This document shows positions 7,407 to 15,221 of a stretch of DNA of 22,510 nucleotides, piece after piece (positions within the stretch are counted from its first letter, which is position 1; every line of letters begins with the position of its first letter). The stretch lies in NCBI GenBank assembly GCA_964646345.1, contig CAZYDU010000009.1, positions 1 through 22,510 of the forward strand, read 5' to 3'. The notes beneath the pieces are model-generated. The model was not told where the DNA came from. It worked only from the letters and a program-made list of their open reading frames with translations, and did not search any database. The translations under genes and the position numbers were made by a program. The stretch is from RGIG1681 sp964646345. GTDB lineage: Bacteria; Bacillota; Clostridia; Christensenellales; UBA1242.

Positions 7407-9677
7407 CTATTTTAATGAATTTTTCAATAATTTTAGGGCAATAATGCTCATATCATCTTGGTGTTTATTTGGTTGCATTTTGAGTTCAAAGATTAAATTA
7501 TCCGTAAACCTTTGCAAGTTATTAATTTTTTGGTCATTCACAAAAATCTTGTAATTTTCTATTTCTCCAAAACTATCCACAACACCATCACTTGCAAGCA
7601 TGATTACATCGCCTTCTTTAATATCTTTAACAATAATTGTTGGCTTTAAATTTTGAACAATCCCAACCGGTAAGCTTTCGCAATTTATAATTTCAGTTCT
7701 ATTTTCATGTTTAATTAACGACACACTTGAACCAAGTTTTATAAATGTGCATTTCTTCAATCTTAAATCCACAATCAAAGCATCAAGAGTGGAAAAATTT
7801 TCTAAACCAACAGGCAATAATAATTTATTCACACTATCTATAATTAATTCCAAGTCAATACCAACAATAAATAAATTCTTTATTAATTCTAAAATCATGT
7901 TTGACGTTTTGCCAGCCAACTTGCCATGTCCCATGCCGTCTGCGATTGCAATAAAATACCTATTTTCATCAAGTTTCGTAATCAATGTATTATCCCCGCT
8001 AACGTTTTCTTTTGAACAAGACGAAACAGCGAACTCTGGTTTTAGTTCATTTGCAACAACAAAACTAACTAAACTTAATCCCGAATAATCTAAATGCTTT
8101 ATTTTTTTAACCTGCATTTTATTTCGTACTATCTTTGACAAATTATCTAAAAGTTCTTTTCTCATCATCACATTATTTTCCGCAACAACATCAATTTTTT
8201 CAATACCATTAACAGATTCAAATACCCCAATATCAACAACATCAACCATAGCATTTGATAACATTTCTTTTGCTATCTTTGAAAGATTTTTATTGATTTT
8301 TGGCGATTTTTCTATATTTTTCTCGAAATTTTGAAATAAATTTGCGAAATTTTCCAGTTCTGTAGAAATTAATAATTTGCTTTCATCTTCAGTTTTAACA
8401 TTTGTCTCAAACTCCAAATATTGAGACACTCTCAAATTAATTTCATTTAAAAGCTGTAATGTTTTATTGCAATAAGTTTTCACTCCAATAGACAAATCAT
8501 CTAAACTTAATCCACCCTTACTAATGCCCAAATAAACATATTCCGAAAACAACCGCTCTTTATCTATCATTGAACTTGAGCAAATATTTTTATTTTCACA
8601 AGTCTCACAACACTTTTGTTCAATATCTTTTGCAAGTTCTTTTGATGCGTAAGTTCTATCAATTTTTCCAACAATCAAAAATTTAAATTCATCTCTCATG
8701 AATTTTAAAGTCTTTGACATTAGAGTTAAATTGTGTCTTATATCATTCTCTTTATCATGCCACAAATTTTCTTTAATAACATTTAACTTGGTTTCTTCAA
8801 AAAAATCTATTAATTTATTTATAATTTTTTGTGGAACAAAAGCAGTTAAAATTACTCCCGAACTCAAGCTGATAATACTAGATAAAGTTAATTCATTGGT
8901 TAGTTTACAAATAATAAAAAATAATCCTAACACAATCCCAAAAAATAAGTACTTGTAAATTCGGGAAATGAAGACCAATAAGATTATTACAAAAAAAGAC
9001 AACACAACAAGCTTAAGCGATGAAAACAAATATCCAAAGCACATAGAAATTGTGAGCGAAAACATCAAATATTTATCAGTTGGTAAAATTCTTGAAACAA
9101 GCAATATAGTTGCAACAAATATAGTTAACCCTAGCAGTCTTGTCAAAAATTCATATCTAAATATACCCAAGACAAACAGCACAACAAAAATTGAAAATAA
9201 CATATAATCAAAATTGCTACACTTCAAAAATATAAATTTCTTTTGCACAACCGAATACAGTTTCAAAAAGTATAAAAGCACAATACATTTAATGGCAAGC
9301 TCGATAAAATATAATTTCAATTCCATTCGCTCACTAATAGAAAGATATAATTTCAGCATTGTTGAAAGCACTAAAAATAAATACAAAAACAAAATTTTCT
9401 TTTTGGTTTTTATTGTTTGTCTAAAGTAATAATACAAAGACAAAATTATAATTTCAAACAAAGAACTTAAAAGTAAATAAAAATTAAATAAGTTAAAAAT
9501 ATTCGCAACCAAATAACTTGAAGTGACAATAATCAAATTACCGCCAAAGAAAATTCTTGCAATAGCAAAAGCAAAACCCAACGGAAAAACTTGACCAAAC
9601 TCCGCCCTTGAGAACGCAATTTGAACAACTATTAGCAAAATCTCTTTGCTTATCGACTTCAATTTTTCCTTACTCAT
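7407..9677 (-). CDS. spoIIE: Stage II sporulation protein E, PP2C-type serine phosphatase
   Basis: 756 residues, slightly shorter than the about 800 of well-known members. The N-terminal 280 residues are a run of about ten hydrophobic spans. A central cytoplasmic region contains a cysteine cluster (KCCETCENKNIC). The C-terminal third is a PP2C phosphatase with ADGMGHG (D580 begins DGMG), SDGV (D697) and QDD (D741-D742), consistent with the metal-binding aspartates of the family. SpoIIE localises to the polar septum and dephosphorylates SpoIIAA to activate sigma-F in the forespore. It is strong evidence that the organism sporulates or descends from a sporulator. The start ATG at 9677 has no ribosome site. 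An inner TTG at codon 6 follows AAGGA but with only four bases of spacing, so the ATG is kept. Confidence 0.94.
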   Translation of the reverse strand: MSKEKLKSISKEILLIVVQIAFSRAEFGQVFPLGFAFAIARIFFGGNLIIVTSSYLVANIFNLFNFYLLLSSLFEIIILSLYYYFRQTIKTKKKILFLYLFLVLSTMLKLYLSISERMELKLYFIELAIKCIVLLYFLKLYSVVQKKFIFLKCSNFDYMLFSIFVVLFVLGIFRYEFLTRLLGLTIFVATILLVSRILPTDKYLMFSLTISMCFGYLFSSLKLVVLSFFVIILLVFISRIYKYLFFGIVLGLFFIICKLTNELTLSSIISLSSGVILTAFVPQKIINKLIDFFEETKLNVIKENLWHDKENDIRHNLTLMSKTLKFMRDEFKFLIVGKIDRTYASKELAKDIEQKCCETCENKNICSSSMIDKERLFSEYVYLGISKGGLSLDDLSIGVKTYCNKTLQLLNEINLRVSQYLEFETNVKTEDESKLLISTELENFANLFQNFEKNIEKSPKINKNLSKIAKEMLSNAMVDVVDIGVFESVNGIEKIDVVAENNVMMRKELLDNLSKIVRNKMQVKKIKHLDYSGLSLVSFVVANELKPEFAVSSCSKENVSGDNTLITKLDENRYFIAIADGMGHGKLAGKTSNMILELIKNLFIVGIDLELIIDSVNKLLLPVGLENFSTLDALIVDLRLKKCTFIKLGSSVSLIKHENRTEIINCESLPVGIVQNLKPTIIVKDIKEGDVIMLASDGVVDSFGEIENYKIFVNDQKINNLQRFTDNLIFELKMQPNKHQDDMSIIALKLLKNSLK

Positions 9678-9683
9678 ACATTT

Positions 9684-9716
9684 ATCTTAAATAAAACCAA
9701 AATCAAACACTTACAA
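9684..9716 (-). promoter_or_regulatory. Possible spoIIE promoter with 21-bp spacer
   Basis: TTGTAA (9711-9716) and TAAGAT (9684-9689) on the minus strand are 21 bp apart, and the -10-like box lies six bases from the spoIIE ATG. A long spacer is known for the Spo0A-activated spoIIE promoter of Bacillus subtilis. I do not see a clear 0A box (TGTCGAA), so this is tentative. Confidence 0.35.
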
Positions 9717-9798
9717 AAATAACAATACAAATTGGAATATTGTGTTCTATTTTTTATTATTTTGTAATTTTCTGATAAATTGAAATTTAAAACAAAAG

Positions 9799-9833
9799 AA
9801 AAACACCCAAGCAATCCAGCTTTGAGTGTTTTT
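9799..9833 (-). terminator. Terminator of the SHOCT membrane protein gene
   Basis: Stem AAAAACACTCAAAGC / GCTTGGGTGTTTTT on the minus strand (9819-9833 with 9799-9812) with a six-base loop, one mismatch or bulge and a T-rich tail, three bases after the stop codon. Confidence 0.85.
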
Positions 9834-9835
9834 AA

Positions 9836-10774
9836 TTACATATCTTTTAAGATTTCCGATTTTTTTGTATCGTATTCTTCTTGTGTAATCAGACCATTGT
9901 CTAACATTTTCTTTAAACTTGCAAGCTTTTCTTCAGGGGAATCCACTCTGCTTTCTTGAGCAGGTGCAGAAACCACATCATTTTCTGATTCCCCAGCTGA
10001 ACTATATGCCAAACTTTCGGTTGCATTGTTAACACGTCTTGTTTCTTGTCGTTTCATTATAATTCCCGCAATAATTACATATGTTATTGCAATGACCAGT
10101 ATAGTAAGCATAGCCCTACTAACCAAAAACTTCAACAAAGCTTGATTAGTTGAAAACACATCAGAAATATCAACTTCTTGTGCAAAATCAATTTTCGATT
10201 TTATTCTCAAACTTAGTAGTATTCCTGAAATCCAAAAATCACAAACCGCATAAGCAGAATACGTGATGGCTTGGAAAGGAATCATTGTATTTCTTAATTT
10301 TGTAATTGATGTCGCAATAAAAGATGCAACCGAGAATTGAATGGAAATAAATAATGTTGCCTTTAAATAATTCAAACTCGAAAACAAACCTTTCATAACT
10401 TTTGCTTCTTCTTCATTTGTAACATTATTTTCAGACACATACCTTAATGCTTTATATTCCTTTATAATAACAATATCTGCAATAATCCATAAAATGCAAC
10501 ATACACCAACAAGTCCTAAAAACACTATAGCCAAAACCTTAAATTCGCCTTGCTCCAATTTTCTAACCCAAGGCAATGCCAAAATCATGCAAAAACATAA
10601 AATCGCAATAGCAAGAACAAATCCAACCATTGTTGAAGACCAATCAATAGTCCCCATAATCATCAACACAAAAAGTGTTACCGCCAAAAACAAACCAACA
10701 ATAGAAATATTATTAACCAATCTATAAAGTTTTCCACCTTGTGGCTTCTGTTTTTTCTTAGCAAAAACTCCCAT
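9836..10774 (-). CDS. Six-span membrane protein with C-terminal SHOCT domain
   Basis: 312 residues from the ATG at 10774. AAGGAG sits eight bases upstream, and the promoter occupies the region of an earlier in-frame ATG, which rules that start out. The product begins MGVFAKKKQKPQGG. About six hydrophobic spans follow, the last near FLVSRAMLTILVIAITYVII. Next come a polar linker rich in S, A and E, and a final 30-residue SHOCT motif (EKLASLKKMLDNGLITQEEY...KKSEIL). SHOCT is a short helical pair found at the ends of many bacterial proteins, thought to mediate oligomer or partner contacts. The transmembrane part is not recognised. The gene lies downstream of asd but has its own promoter and terminator. 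Confidence 0.85.
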   Translation of the reverse strand: MGVFAKKKQKPQGGKLYRLVNNISIVGLFLAVTLFVLMIMGTIDWSSTMVGFVLAIAILCFCMILALPWVRKLEQGEFKVLAIVFLGLVGVCCILWIIADIVIIKEYKALRYVSENNVTNEEEAKVMKGLFSSLNYLKATLFISIQFSVASFIATSITKLRNTMIPFQAITYSAYAVCDFWISGILLSLRIKSKIDFAQEVDISDVFSTNQALLKFLVSRAMLTILVIAITYVIIAGIIMKRQETRRVNNATESLAYSSAGESENDVVSAPAQESRVDSPEEKLASLKKMLDNGLITQEEYDTKKSEILKDM

Positions 10775-10804
10775 AATTTTTCTCCTTAATTTTCTATCAA
10801 TTAA

Positions 10805-10834
10805 AATATAGCATAATTTAAAATTATATGACAA
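10805..10834 (-). promoter_or_regulatory. Promoter of the SHOCT membrane protein gene
   Basis: TTGTCA (10829-10834), 18-bp spacer, then an extended -10 TGCTATATT whose hexamer TATATT is at 10805-10810 on the minus strand. Confidence 0.7.
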
Positions 10835-10865
10835 GAAAAATAAATATTATTTTTATAATTTTTGG

Positions 10866-11813
10866 CTATTTTAAAGCGAGATATTCAAGAATTTTCACGG
10901 CATTGAAACCTGCACCACGTCTTAAATTATCCGCTATAACAAAAAATTGGATTGAATTTTCACTCGTCTCTCTAAGTCTACAAACATAAGTCAAATTACT
11001 TCCCACACACTCACTTGGATAAAATGGAACATCACTATATTTTATATACTCGCATTCCAGTTTACTTTTTATTACATTAAAATTAATATCATTTTCAAAT
11101 TCAACAAAAACCGATTCGCCATGGCAAAATGGAATTGGAACTCTAACCGCCGTTGCATGAATCTCAATATCACTATTTAAAATCTTCTTCGTTTCATTGA
11201 TAATTTTGTTTTCTTCCTTAGTATTGCCATTTTCCTGAATATCCCCAATCTGAGCAATAATATTATTTGTTATTCCATGCTCAAAATAAAACATTGTATC
11301 ATTCATCAAATCCATCAAAGCATCTCTGCCTGCACCACTAACAGATTGATAAGAGCTAACTATTACTCGCTTTAATTTAGAAGCCTTGCTAAGTCTATCT
11401 AACACTATAACCAGCTGAATGGTTGAGCAATTTGGATTCGCTATAATATTATTACTAGGCTTAAGCCTTTGAATATTAATCTCCGGCACAATCAAAGGAA
11501 CATTTCTTCTTAGCCTAAAAGCCGATGAATTATCAATAACCTTAATACCGGTTTTAGCAAACTTTTTTACCCATACTTCGCTTACATCTTCACTTGTCAA
11601 AAACAACGCATAATCCAAATGATAATCTACAAAATCTTCACCTAGTTTTATCAACGGATAATGTCTTTCATCAAACACCAATACCTTACCAGCTGACCTA
11701 TCAGAAACAAATAAAAACAACTCAAACTTATCAAGTAATCCTTCTTCTTGCAAGCAGTTCAATGTTGCATTACCGACAAGTCCAGTCGAACCAACAATCG
11801 CTATTCTTTTCAT
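10866..11813 (-). CDS. asd: Aspartate-semialdehyde dehydrogenase
   Basis: 315 residues, a little below the usual 325-350. It reduces L-aspartyl-4-phosphate to L-aspartate-4-semialdehyde with NADPH, the second step toward DAP/lysine, threonine and methionine. The Rossmann glycine motif IVGSTGLVG is at residues 6-14. The catalytic cysteine C129 lies in NPNCST, Q155 in SYQSVSGAG, and R224 and H231 in RVPIPFCHGE; the C-terminal NLRRGAGFNAVKILE is typical. The gene is divergent from lysC, the preceding step of the same pathway, with 48 bp between start codons. No ribosome site precedes the ATG. A perfect TATAAT ends only five bases before it, which suggests that transcription begins at or next to the start codon. 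Confidence 0.95.
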   Translation of the reverse strand: MKRIAIVGSTGLVGNATLNCLQEEGLLDKFELFLFVSDRSAGKVLVFDERHYPLIKLGEDFVDYHLDYALFLTSEDVSEVWVKKFAKTGIKVIDNSSAFRLRRNVPLIVPEINIQRLKPSNNIIANPNCSTIQLVIVLDRLSKASKLKRVIVSSYQSVSGAGRDALMDLMNDTMFYFEHGITNNIIAQIGDIQENGNTKEENKIINETKKILNSDIEIHATAVRVPIPFCHGESVFVEFENDINFNVIKSKLECEYIKYSDVPFYPSECVGSNLTYVCRLRETSENSIQFFVIADNLRRGAGFNAVKILEYLALK

Positions 11814-11814
11814 A

Positions 11815-11829
11815 GTTCATTATATGAAC
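11815..11829. promoter_or_regulatory. Palindrome over the asd -10 box
   Basis: A perfect inverted repeat GTTCAT-TAT-ATGAAC (six-base arms) contains the minus-strand TATAAT (11819-11824) of asd and lies upstream of the lysC -10 region. A bound dimeric regulator here would cover both divergent promoters. Which regulator, if any, is unknown, and AT-rich sequence makes short palindromes common. Confidence 0.4.
11819..11824 (-). promoter_or_regulatory. asd -10 box five bases from the start codon
   Basis: Perfect TATAAT on the minus strand. The usual distance from -10 to transcription start would place +1 at the asd ATG. The -35 region (GTATAC or TGTATA at 17-18 bp) is weak. Confidence 0.6.
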
Positions 11830-11842
11830 AAACAGAAAAAAG

Positions 11843-11854
11843 TATACATAAAAT
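11843..11854 (+). promoter_or_regulatory. lysC -10 region next to the start codon
   Basis: Overlapping candidate boxes TATACA (11843-11848) and TAAAAT (11849-11854) end 13 and 7 bases before the lysC ATG. Possible -35 partners are TTATAT (17 bp) or TGAACA (18 bp). Either choice leaves almost no 5' leader. Confidence 0.5.
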
Positions 11855-11861
11855 AGAATGT

Positions 11862-12809
11862 ATGAGAATATTAAAATTTGGTGGAAAAAGTTTAGAAAAT
11901 TTACAAAAAACGCAAAAAATATGTAAATTTATTAGAAAAATATATAGAAATGAAAAGAAATTGATAATTATTGTTAGTGCAATGGGAGACACTACCAACA
12001 AACTTTTAGGTCTATCCGAACAATTTAATGCTAAAAACAAATCAAAAAGAGAACTTGATTGCCTATTATCATCAGGCGAAACTATTTCAGCGAGCCTTTT
12101 TGCAATTATATTAAATTCAATCGGAGTACCTACAAAATCTTTTCTTGGTTGGCAAATAAAAATTAACACCTATGGAGATTTTCAAAACAGTTTAATCACT
12201 TCCATAGATAAAAATAAAATTGAAGAATGTTTAAATAACAATATAGTAACCGTCATCGCTGGATTTCAAGGCGTTAATAAAAATGGAGAAATAACAACTC
12301 TTGGTCGTGGCGGTTCAGATACAACGGCTTCGGCACTTGGAGCGGTCTTTAACACAAATATAGAATTATACTCAGACTTTAATGGAATGTTTGCTTGTGA
12401 TCCAAGAACTCAAAAAACAAAAAAATTAAAAACTATTTCTTTAAATCAATTAAACGATGTTGCAAATCAAGGAATGAAACTCGTTTGCAATCGAGCAACT
12501 AAACTTGCCTTAGAAAATAATATTAGCATAAATTTAAAATCTTCCACCCAACCAATGCGTCAAGGAACACTTGCAAATAATCTTGAAGAAGATAGAATCG
12601 TAATTTTAACAAATTCTAATCTTTGTGAAATAAATATAAATTGTACGAATTCCAAAAAATTTAAATTTATTTCTAAAAATGTATATTTTTGGTTGAATAA
12701 TTATAAATTATACAATTTTAACCTGGAAAACAACAAAATTAAATTTACGATAAACGAGTCCGATAAAAATGAAATTTTGAAAATTTTAATAAAAAAATTA
12801 AATTTATAA
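11862..12809 (+). CDS. Aspartate kinase, short form with reduced C-terminal regulatory region
   Basis: 315 residues from the ATG at 11862, where the family's first strand begins (MRILKFGGKS). An upstream in-frame ATG inside asd is implausible. It phosphorylates L-aspartate to aspartyl-4-phosphate. Motifs: KFGGKS (5-10, usually KFGGTS), VSAMGDTTN (38-46), SSGE (70-73), GRGGSDTTA (148-156), and NGMFACDPR (174-182). The catalytic domain ends near residue 240. Only about 75 lysine- and asparagine-rich residues follow, where typical enzymes of 400 or more residues carry two ACT domains, so feedback inhibition may be altered or absent. The gene stop is a normal TAA and nothing homologous continues after it. 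No ribosome site precedes the start. Confidence 0.9.
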   Translation: MRILKFGGKSLENLQKTQKICKFIRKIYRNEKKLIIIVSAMGDTTNKLLGLSEQFNAKNKSKRELDCLLSSGETISASLFAIILNSIGVPTKSFLGWQIKINTYGDFQNSLITSIDKNKIEECLNNNIVTVIAGFQGVNKNGEITTLGRGGSDTTASALGAVFNTNIELYSDFNGMFACDPRTQKTKKLKTISLNQLNDVANQGMKLVCNRATKLALENNISINLKSSTQPMRQGTLANNLEEDRIVILTNSNLCEININCTNSKKFKFISKNVYFWLNNYKLYNFNLENNKIKFTINESDKNEILKILIKKLNL

Positions 12810-12862
12810 ATTTATCTGAATAAAATAAACACAAGTGCACAAACTAAAATCAGGAGGCACTC

Positions 12863-13018
12863 ATGGAAAAATACAGACCAGGGGAACTTGTTCCCACATC
12901 AAGCAACTATAGAGCTTATGACTCAGAAGGAAAAGACGGTGGAAAACTTTATCTTGAAAAAGGAAAGAGATTTCCAGCAACACAACACGAAGGAAGTTAT
13001 TATGTAATTGAAAAATAA
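12863..13018 (+). CDS. YjzC-like small protein
   Basis: 51 residues, beginning MEKYRPGELVPTSSNY and ending SYYVIEK. The pattern (R/K)PGE-x-x-P-x-S-x-x-Y, then a short basic linker, FPAT and a terminal aromatic strand, resembles the YjzC family of small Firmicutes proteins of unknown function. A perfect AGGAGG at 12852-12857 with five-base spacing supports translation, and a strong terminator follows two bases after the stop. It may be transcribed from its own promoter or as the tail of the lysC transcript, since no terminator lies between them. Confidence 0.75.
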   Translation: MEKYRPGELVPTSSNYRAYDSEGKDGGKLYLEKGKRFPATQHEGSYYVIEK

Positions 13019-13021
13019 AAA

Positions 13022-13051
13022 AACCGTTCAAGAGTTCTTGAACGGCTTTTT
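13022..13051. terminator. Bidirectional terminator shared by the YjzC-like gene and ttcA-like gene
   Basis: Nine-base perfect stem CCGTTCAAG / CTTGAACGG (13024-13032 with 13037-13045) with a four-base loop. A T-tract follows on the plus strand, and a longer T-tract on the minus strand. The minus-strand stop codon of the TtcA-family gene lies in its flank. Confidence 0.88.
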
Positions 13052-13877
13052 AGTATTCATCTTTAAAGTGATGCCTTTCTCCATTTTTATCTTTATAAGC
13101 AATTATCGTTGAAAGATTAACATTTTCAACGCTCTTAAAAATATTGTTTGCAATTTGTGGTTCTTTCTTTTCAAGCTTCGCAATTAAATTTTTGATTTCT
13201 TGCCTTTTGGATTCCGCAACTCTATCAGCAACTCCAGCTGTAAACTTGCAAGCACATTGCAAAAATTTTAATTCATTATAATCACGCCAATGTTTGATAT
13301 CTTTTTCACGAATTAAATACATTGGCCTAATTAAATCAACTTCTTCAAAATTTGTACTATGAAGTTTTGGCATCATGGTTTGAACTTGCCCGCCATAAAG
13401 CATACCCATCAAAATTGTTTCAATTACATCATCGTAATGATGCCCCAGGGCAATTTTATTGCAACCAAGCTCTTTTGCCTTTGCATACAAATAACCCCTT
13501 CTCATTCTCGCACAAATATAACATGGCGATTTTTCTATATGCTCAACATTATTAAATATGTCACTTTCAAAAATCGTAAGCGGTATACCCATAAGCTCGG
13601 CATTCGATTTTATTAGTTCTAAATTTTCATCATTGTAACCAGGATTCATTACCAAAAAAACCAACTCAAATTCAAACTTGCCATGCCTTTTTATTTCTTG
13701 AAAAAGTTTTGCCATGAGCATTGAATCTTTGCCACCTGAAATGCAAACCGCAATTTTATCATTTGGTTCAAGCAAATCATATTCATTTATAGCTTTTGCA
13801 AACTTTGAAAAAATATCTTTGTGAAATTTTTTCCTTATACTTAACTCAATTTTTTCTTGTTTTTTTTGATTTTCCAT
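13050..13877 (-). CDS. TtcA-family tRNA 2-thiocytidine synthetase
   Basis: 275 residues. TtcA enzymes thiolate C32 of certain tRNAs with ATP and an iron-sulfur cluster. The PP-loop SGGKDS is at residues 47-52. The cluster-type cysteine pair CYIC gives C119 and C122, and LGHHYDDVIETILM is at about 144-157. A third cysteine is supplied by QCAC (C208 or C210). These match the three-cysteine pattern of TtcA, so the call is strong, although clostridial paralogues of this PP-loop family may modify other positions. The gene starts 27 bp after the AlkD-like gene on the same strand and probably shares its transcript. No clear ribosome site is seen. Its stop lies in a bidirectional terminator. Confidence 0.87.
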   Translation of the reverse strand: MENQKKQEKIELSIRKKFHKDIFSKFAKAINEYDLLEPNDKIAVCISGGKDSMLMAKLFQEIKRHGKFEFELVFLVMNPGYNDENLELIKSNAELMGIPLTIFESDIFNNVEHIEKSPCYICARMRRGYLYAKAKELGCNKIALGHHYDDVIETILMGMLYGGQVQTMMPKLHSTNFEEVDLIRPMYLIREKDIKHWRDYNELKFLQCACKFTAGVADRVAESKRQEIKNLIAKLEKKEPQIANNIFKSVENVNLSTIIAYKDKNGERHHFKDEY

Positions 13878-13904
13878 AATTTTTTACCATTTTTATATTG
13901 TTTT

Positions 13905-14660
13905 CTAATATTTTTTTTGCGGTTTTGCGTTTTTTAACTTAACATTTTTCTTAAACTTCAAAAGTTCATCTTTATTTTCTTGTGAGATTCTGAAACTATC
14001 TCGGCATTTCTGTATACCTTTATTCACAATAAAATCATTGGTCTTGTGTTTTTCTAAATACTTTATTGTTTGCTCGCAATATTTCGTTACACACTCCGCC
14101 AAAAGCCATGCTCCGCACATATTGACATAATATTCTGTTTCAGTTTCTAAACTATCCAAAACTTCAAACGCATACCCCAAATACATCGGATTTTTAATTA
14201 GTTCAAAACAAATCTTAACCCCAACCCGCCTAGCAAATAAAAAATCACTTTTTAAATATTTTTTAGATAGCTCAGCCAATTTGTCATAGTCAAGTTTATC
14301 AAACTTTAATGTATCAACACTCGCCCAGTTATCAATGGTTAAAATAAATTTGTCTAAATATTTTTCTCTTAGTTCAAAATCTTTGATTTTGTTAATCAAA
14401 TAAACGCAAACCAAACTATCAAAATGTGTTTTAATATCTATCAAATCCAAAAAACTATAAAAGTTGCCTTTCTGAATTTGTTTTGCAACAACTTTAGTTT
14501 TTTCTGAAGTTCTAGCAAAACACTCTAAAGTGGTATTTACTATTCTTTGTTCCCACTTGCAATTATACTCATCGCCCTTTAGTTCAAATTCCCAATTTTG
14601 AAAATCTTTAACATCTTGAGCCGTCCAGTTGTCTTTTATCAAATCCATATTTTCAACCAT
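13905..14660 (-). CDS. AlkD-like DNA alkylation repair protein
   Basis: 251 residues from the ATG at 14660. It belongs to the HEAT-like repeat DNA glycosylases that excise N3- and N7-alkylated purines without base flipping. The signature tryptophans and acid are visible: NWASVDT (W112, D116), ARRVGVKICFEL (R144/R145) and CGAWLLAE (W185), matching the AlkD W-x3-D, R and W positions. The C-terminus is basic (KKNVKLKNAKPQKKY). The longest frame begins 13 codons earlier, but that stretch contains an extended -10 promoter; another possible ATG is at 14648. Neither has a ribosome site. With the promoter seven bases from 14660, the mRNA is likely leaderless. The TtcA-family gene follows in the same operon. 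Confidence 0.86.
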   Translation of the reverse strand: MVENMDLIKDNWTAQDVKDFQNWEFELKGDEYNCKWEQRIVNTTLECFARTSEKTKVVAKQIQKGNFYSFLDLIDIKTHFDSLVCVYLINKIKDFELREKYLDKFILTIDNWASVDTLKFDKLDYDKLAELSKKYLKSDFLFARRVGVKICFELIKNPMYLGYAFEVLDSLETETEYYVNMCGAWLLAECVTKYCEQTIKYLEKHKTNDFIVNKGIQKCRDSFRISQENKDELLKFKKNVKLKNAKPQKKY

Positions 14661-14667
14661 CAAAATA

Positions 14668-14676
14668 AGTATAACA
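14668..14676 (-). promoter_or_regulatory. Extended -10 promoter of the AlkD-like gene
   Basis: TGTTATACT on the minus strand (TGn plus TATACT), ending seven bases before the ATG at 14660. No good -35 is seen, which extended -10 promoters tolerate. Confidence 0.6.
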
Positions 14677-14770
14677 CACAAACCAAAACAAGAAAACACT
14701 TTTTTAAAATTAATTTTATTCCCGCAAATAAATATTTAATAAAATCACTTTCCTATCACAAATATTTTTG

Positions 14771-14776
14771 TATAAT
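14771..14776 (+). promoter_or_regulatory. -10 box of the DUF4186 gene
   Basis: Perfect TATAAT, directly preceded by TG. A weak -35 (TTTCCT or CTTTCC) lies 16-17 bp upstream. The expected start leaves a leader of about 13-15 bases that contains the TAGGAG ribosome site. Confidence 0.6.
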
Positions 14777-14795
14777 AAATGTAGGAGTTTTATTT

Positions 14796-15185
14796 ATGGA
14801 GAATATATATACTCGCCTGTCAAAATCAAAATTTAGAAATAGTTTTCATTTAAAACACAAAGACATTGACTATATAAGTAGCAAAGGTCTTGACACAATA
14901 AAAAACCATGCACACGATTTTATAAAGTCTAGATTATCCGACACATCAAAAATTCCTGACGGCAAACAAACACCAACAAAAGGACACCCCATTTTTATCG
15001 CACAGCATGCAACCGCCACCTGCTGTAGAGAATGTTTATTCAAGTGGCACAAAATTCCCAAAGACAGACTTTTAACTCAATCCGAAATAGACTATGTTAT
15101 TAACATAATCATGACCTGGATAAACAATGAAATGGCAAACAATTCTCCAAAAACGAATTATTTTCAACAGACTATGGATTTTTAA
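14796..15185 (+). CDS. DUF4186 family protein
   Basis: 129 residues from the ATG at 14796, chosen because GGAG (14784-14787) lies eight bases upstream; the frame is open further upstream but would include the promoter. The conserved core is clear: FHLKHKDIDYISSKGLDTI, then DGKQTPTKGHPIFIAQHATA (residues 55-74), TCCRECLFKWHKIPKDR and a final amphipathic helix ending near MTWINNEM. The CC-x2-C with nearby histidines could bind metal, but this is not established. The family's function is unknown. No terminator separates it from the hydrolase pair 36 bp downstream, so the three may be co-transcribed, although each has its own ribosome site. Confidence 0.85.
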   Translation: MENIYTRLSKSKFRNSFHLKHKDIDYISSKGLDTIKNHAHDFIKSRLSDTSKIPDGKQTPTKGHPIFIAQHATATCCRECLFKWHKIPKDRLLTQSEIDYVINIIMTWINNEMANNSPKTNYFQQTMDF

Positions 15186-15221
15186 CATAATTTATGCTAA
15201 AATGTAGCAAAGGAGAACAAT

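Noticed and set aside
7747..9429. Several plus-strand frames opposite spoIIE
   Set aside because: They lack ribosome sites and known domains; the minus-strand frame is a full SpoIIE.
10775..10834. Upstream ATG of the SHOCT membrane protein
   Set aside because: It sits in the -35 box of a good promoter, while the ATG at 10774 has a proper AAGGAG.
11748..11861. Upstream extension of the aspartate kinase to an earlier ATG
   Set aside because: The 38 extra codons lie inside asd and across both promoters; the family's first strand begins exactly at 11862.
14598..14795. Upstream extension of the DUF4186 protein
   Set aside because: The extension covers the promoter, and the ATG at 14796 has GGAG at good spacing and matches the family start.
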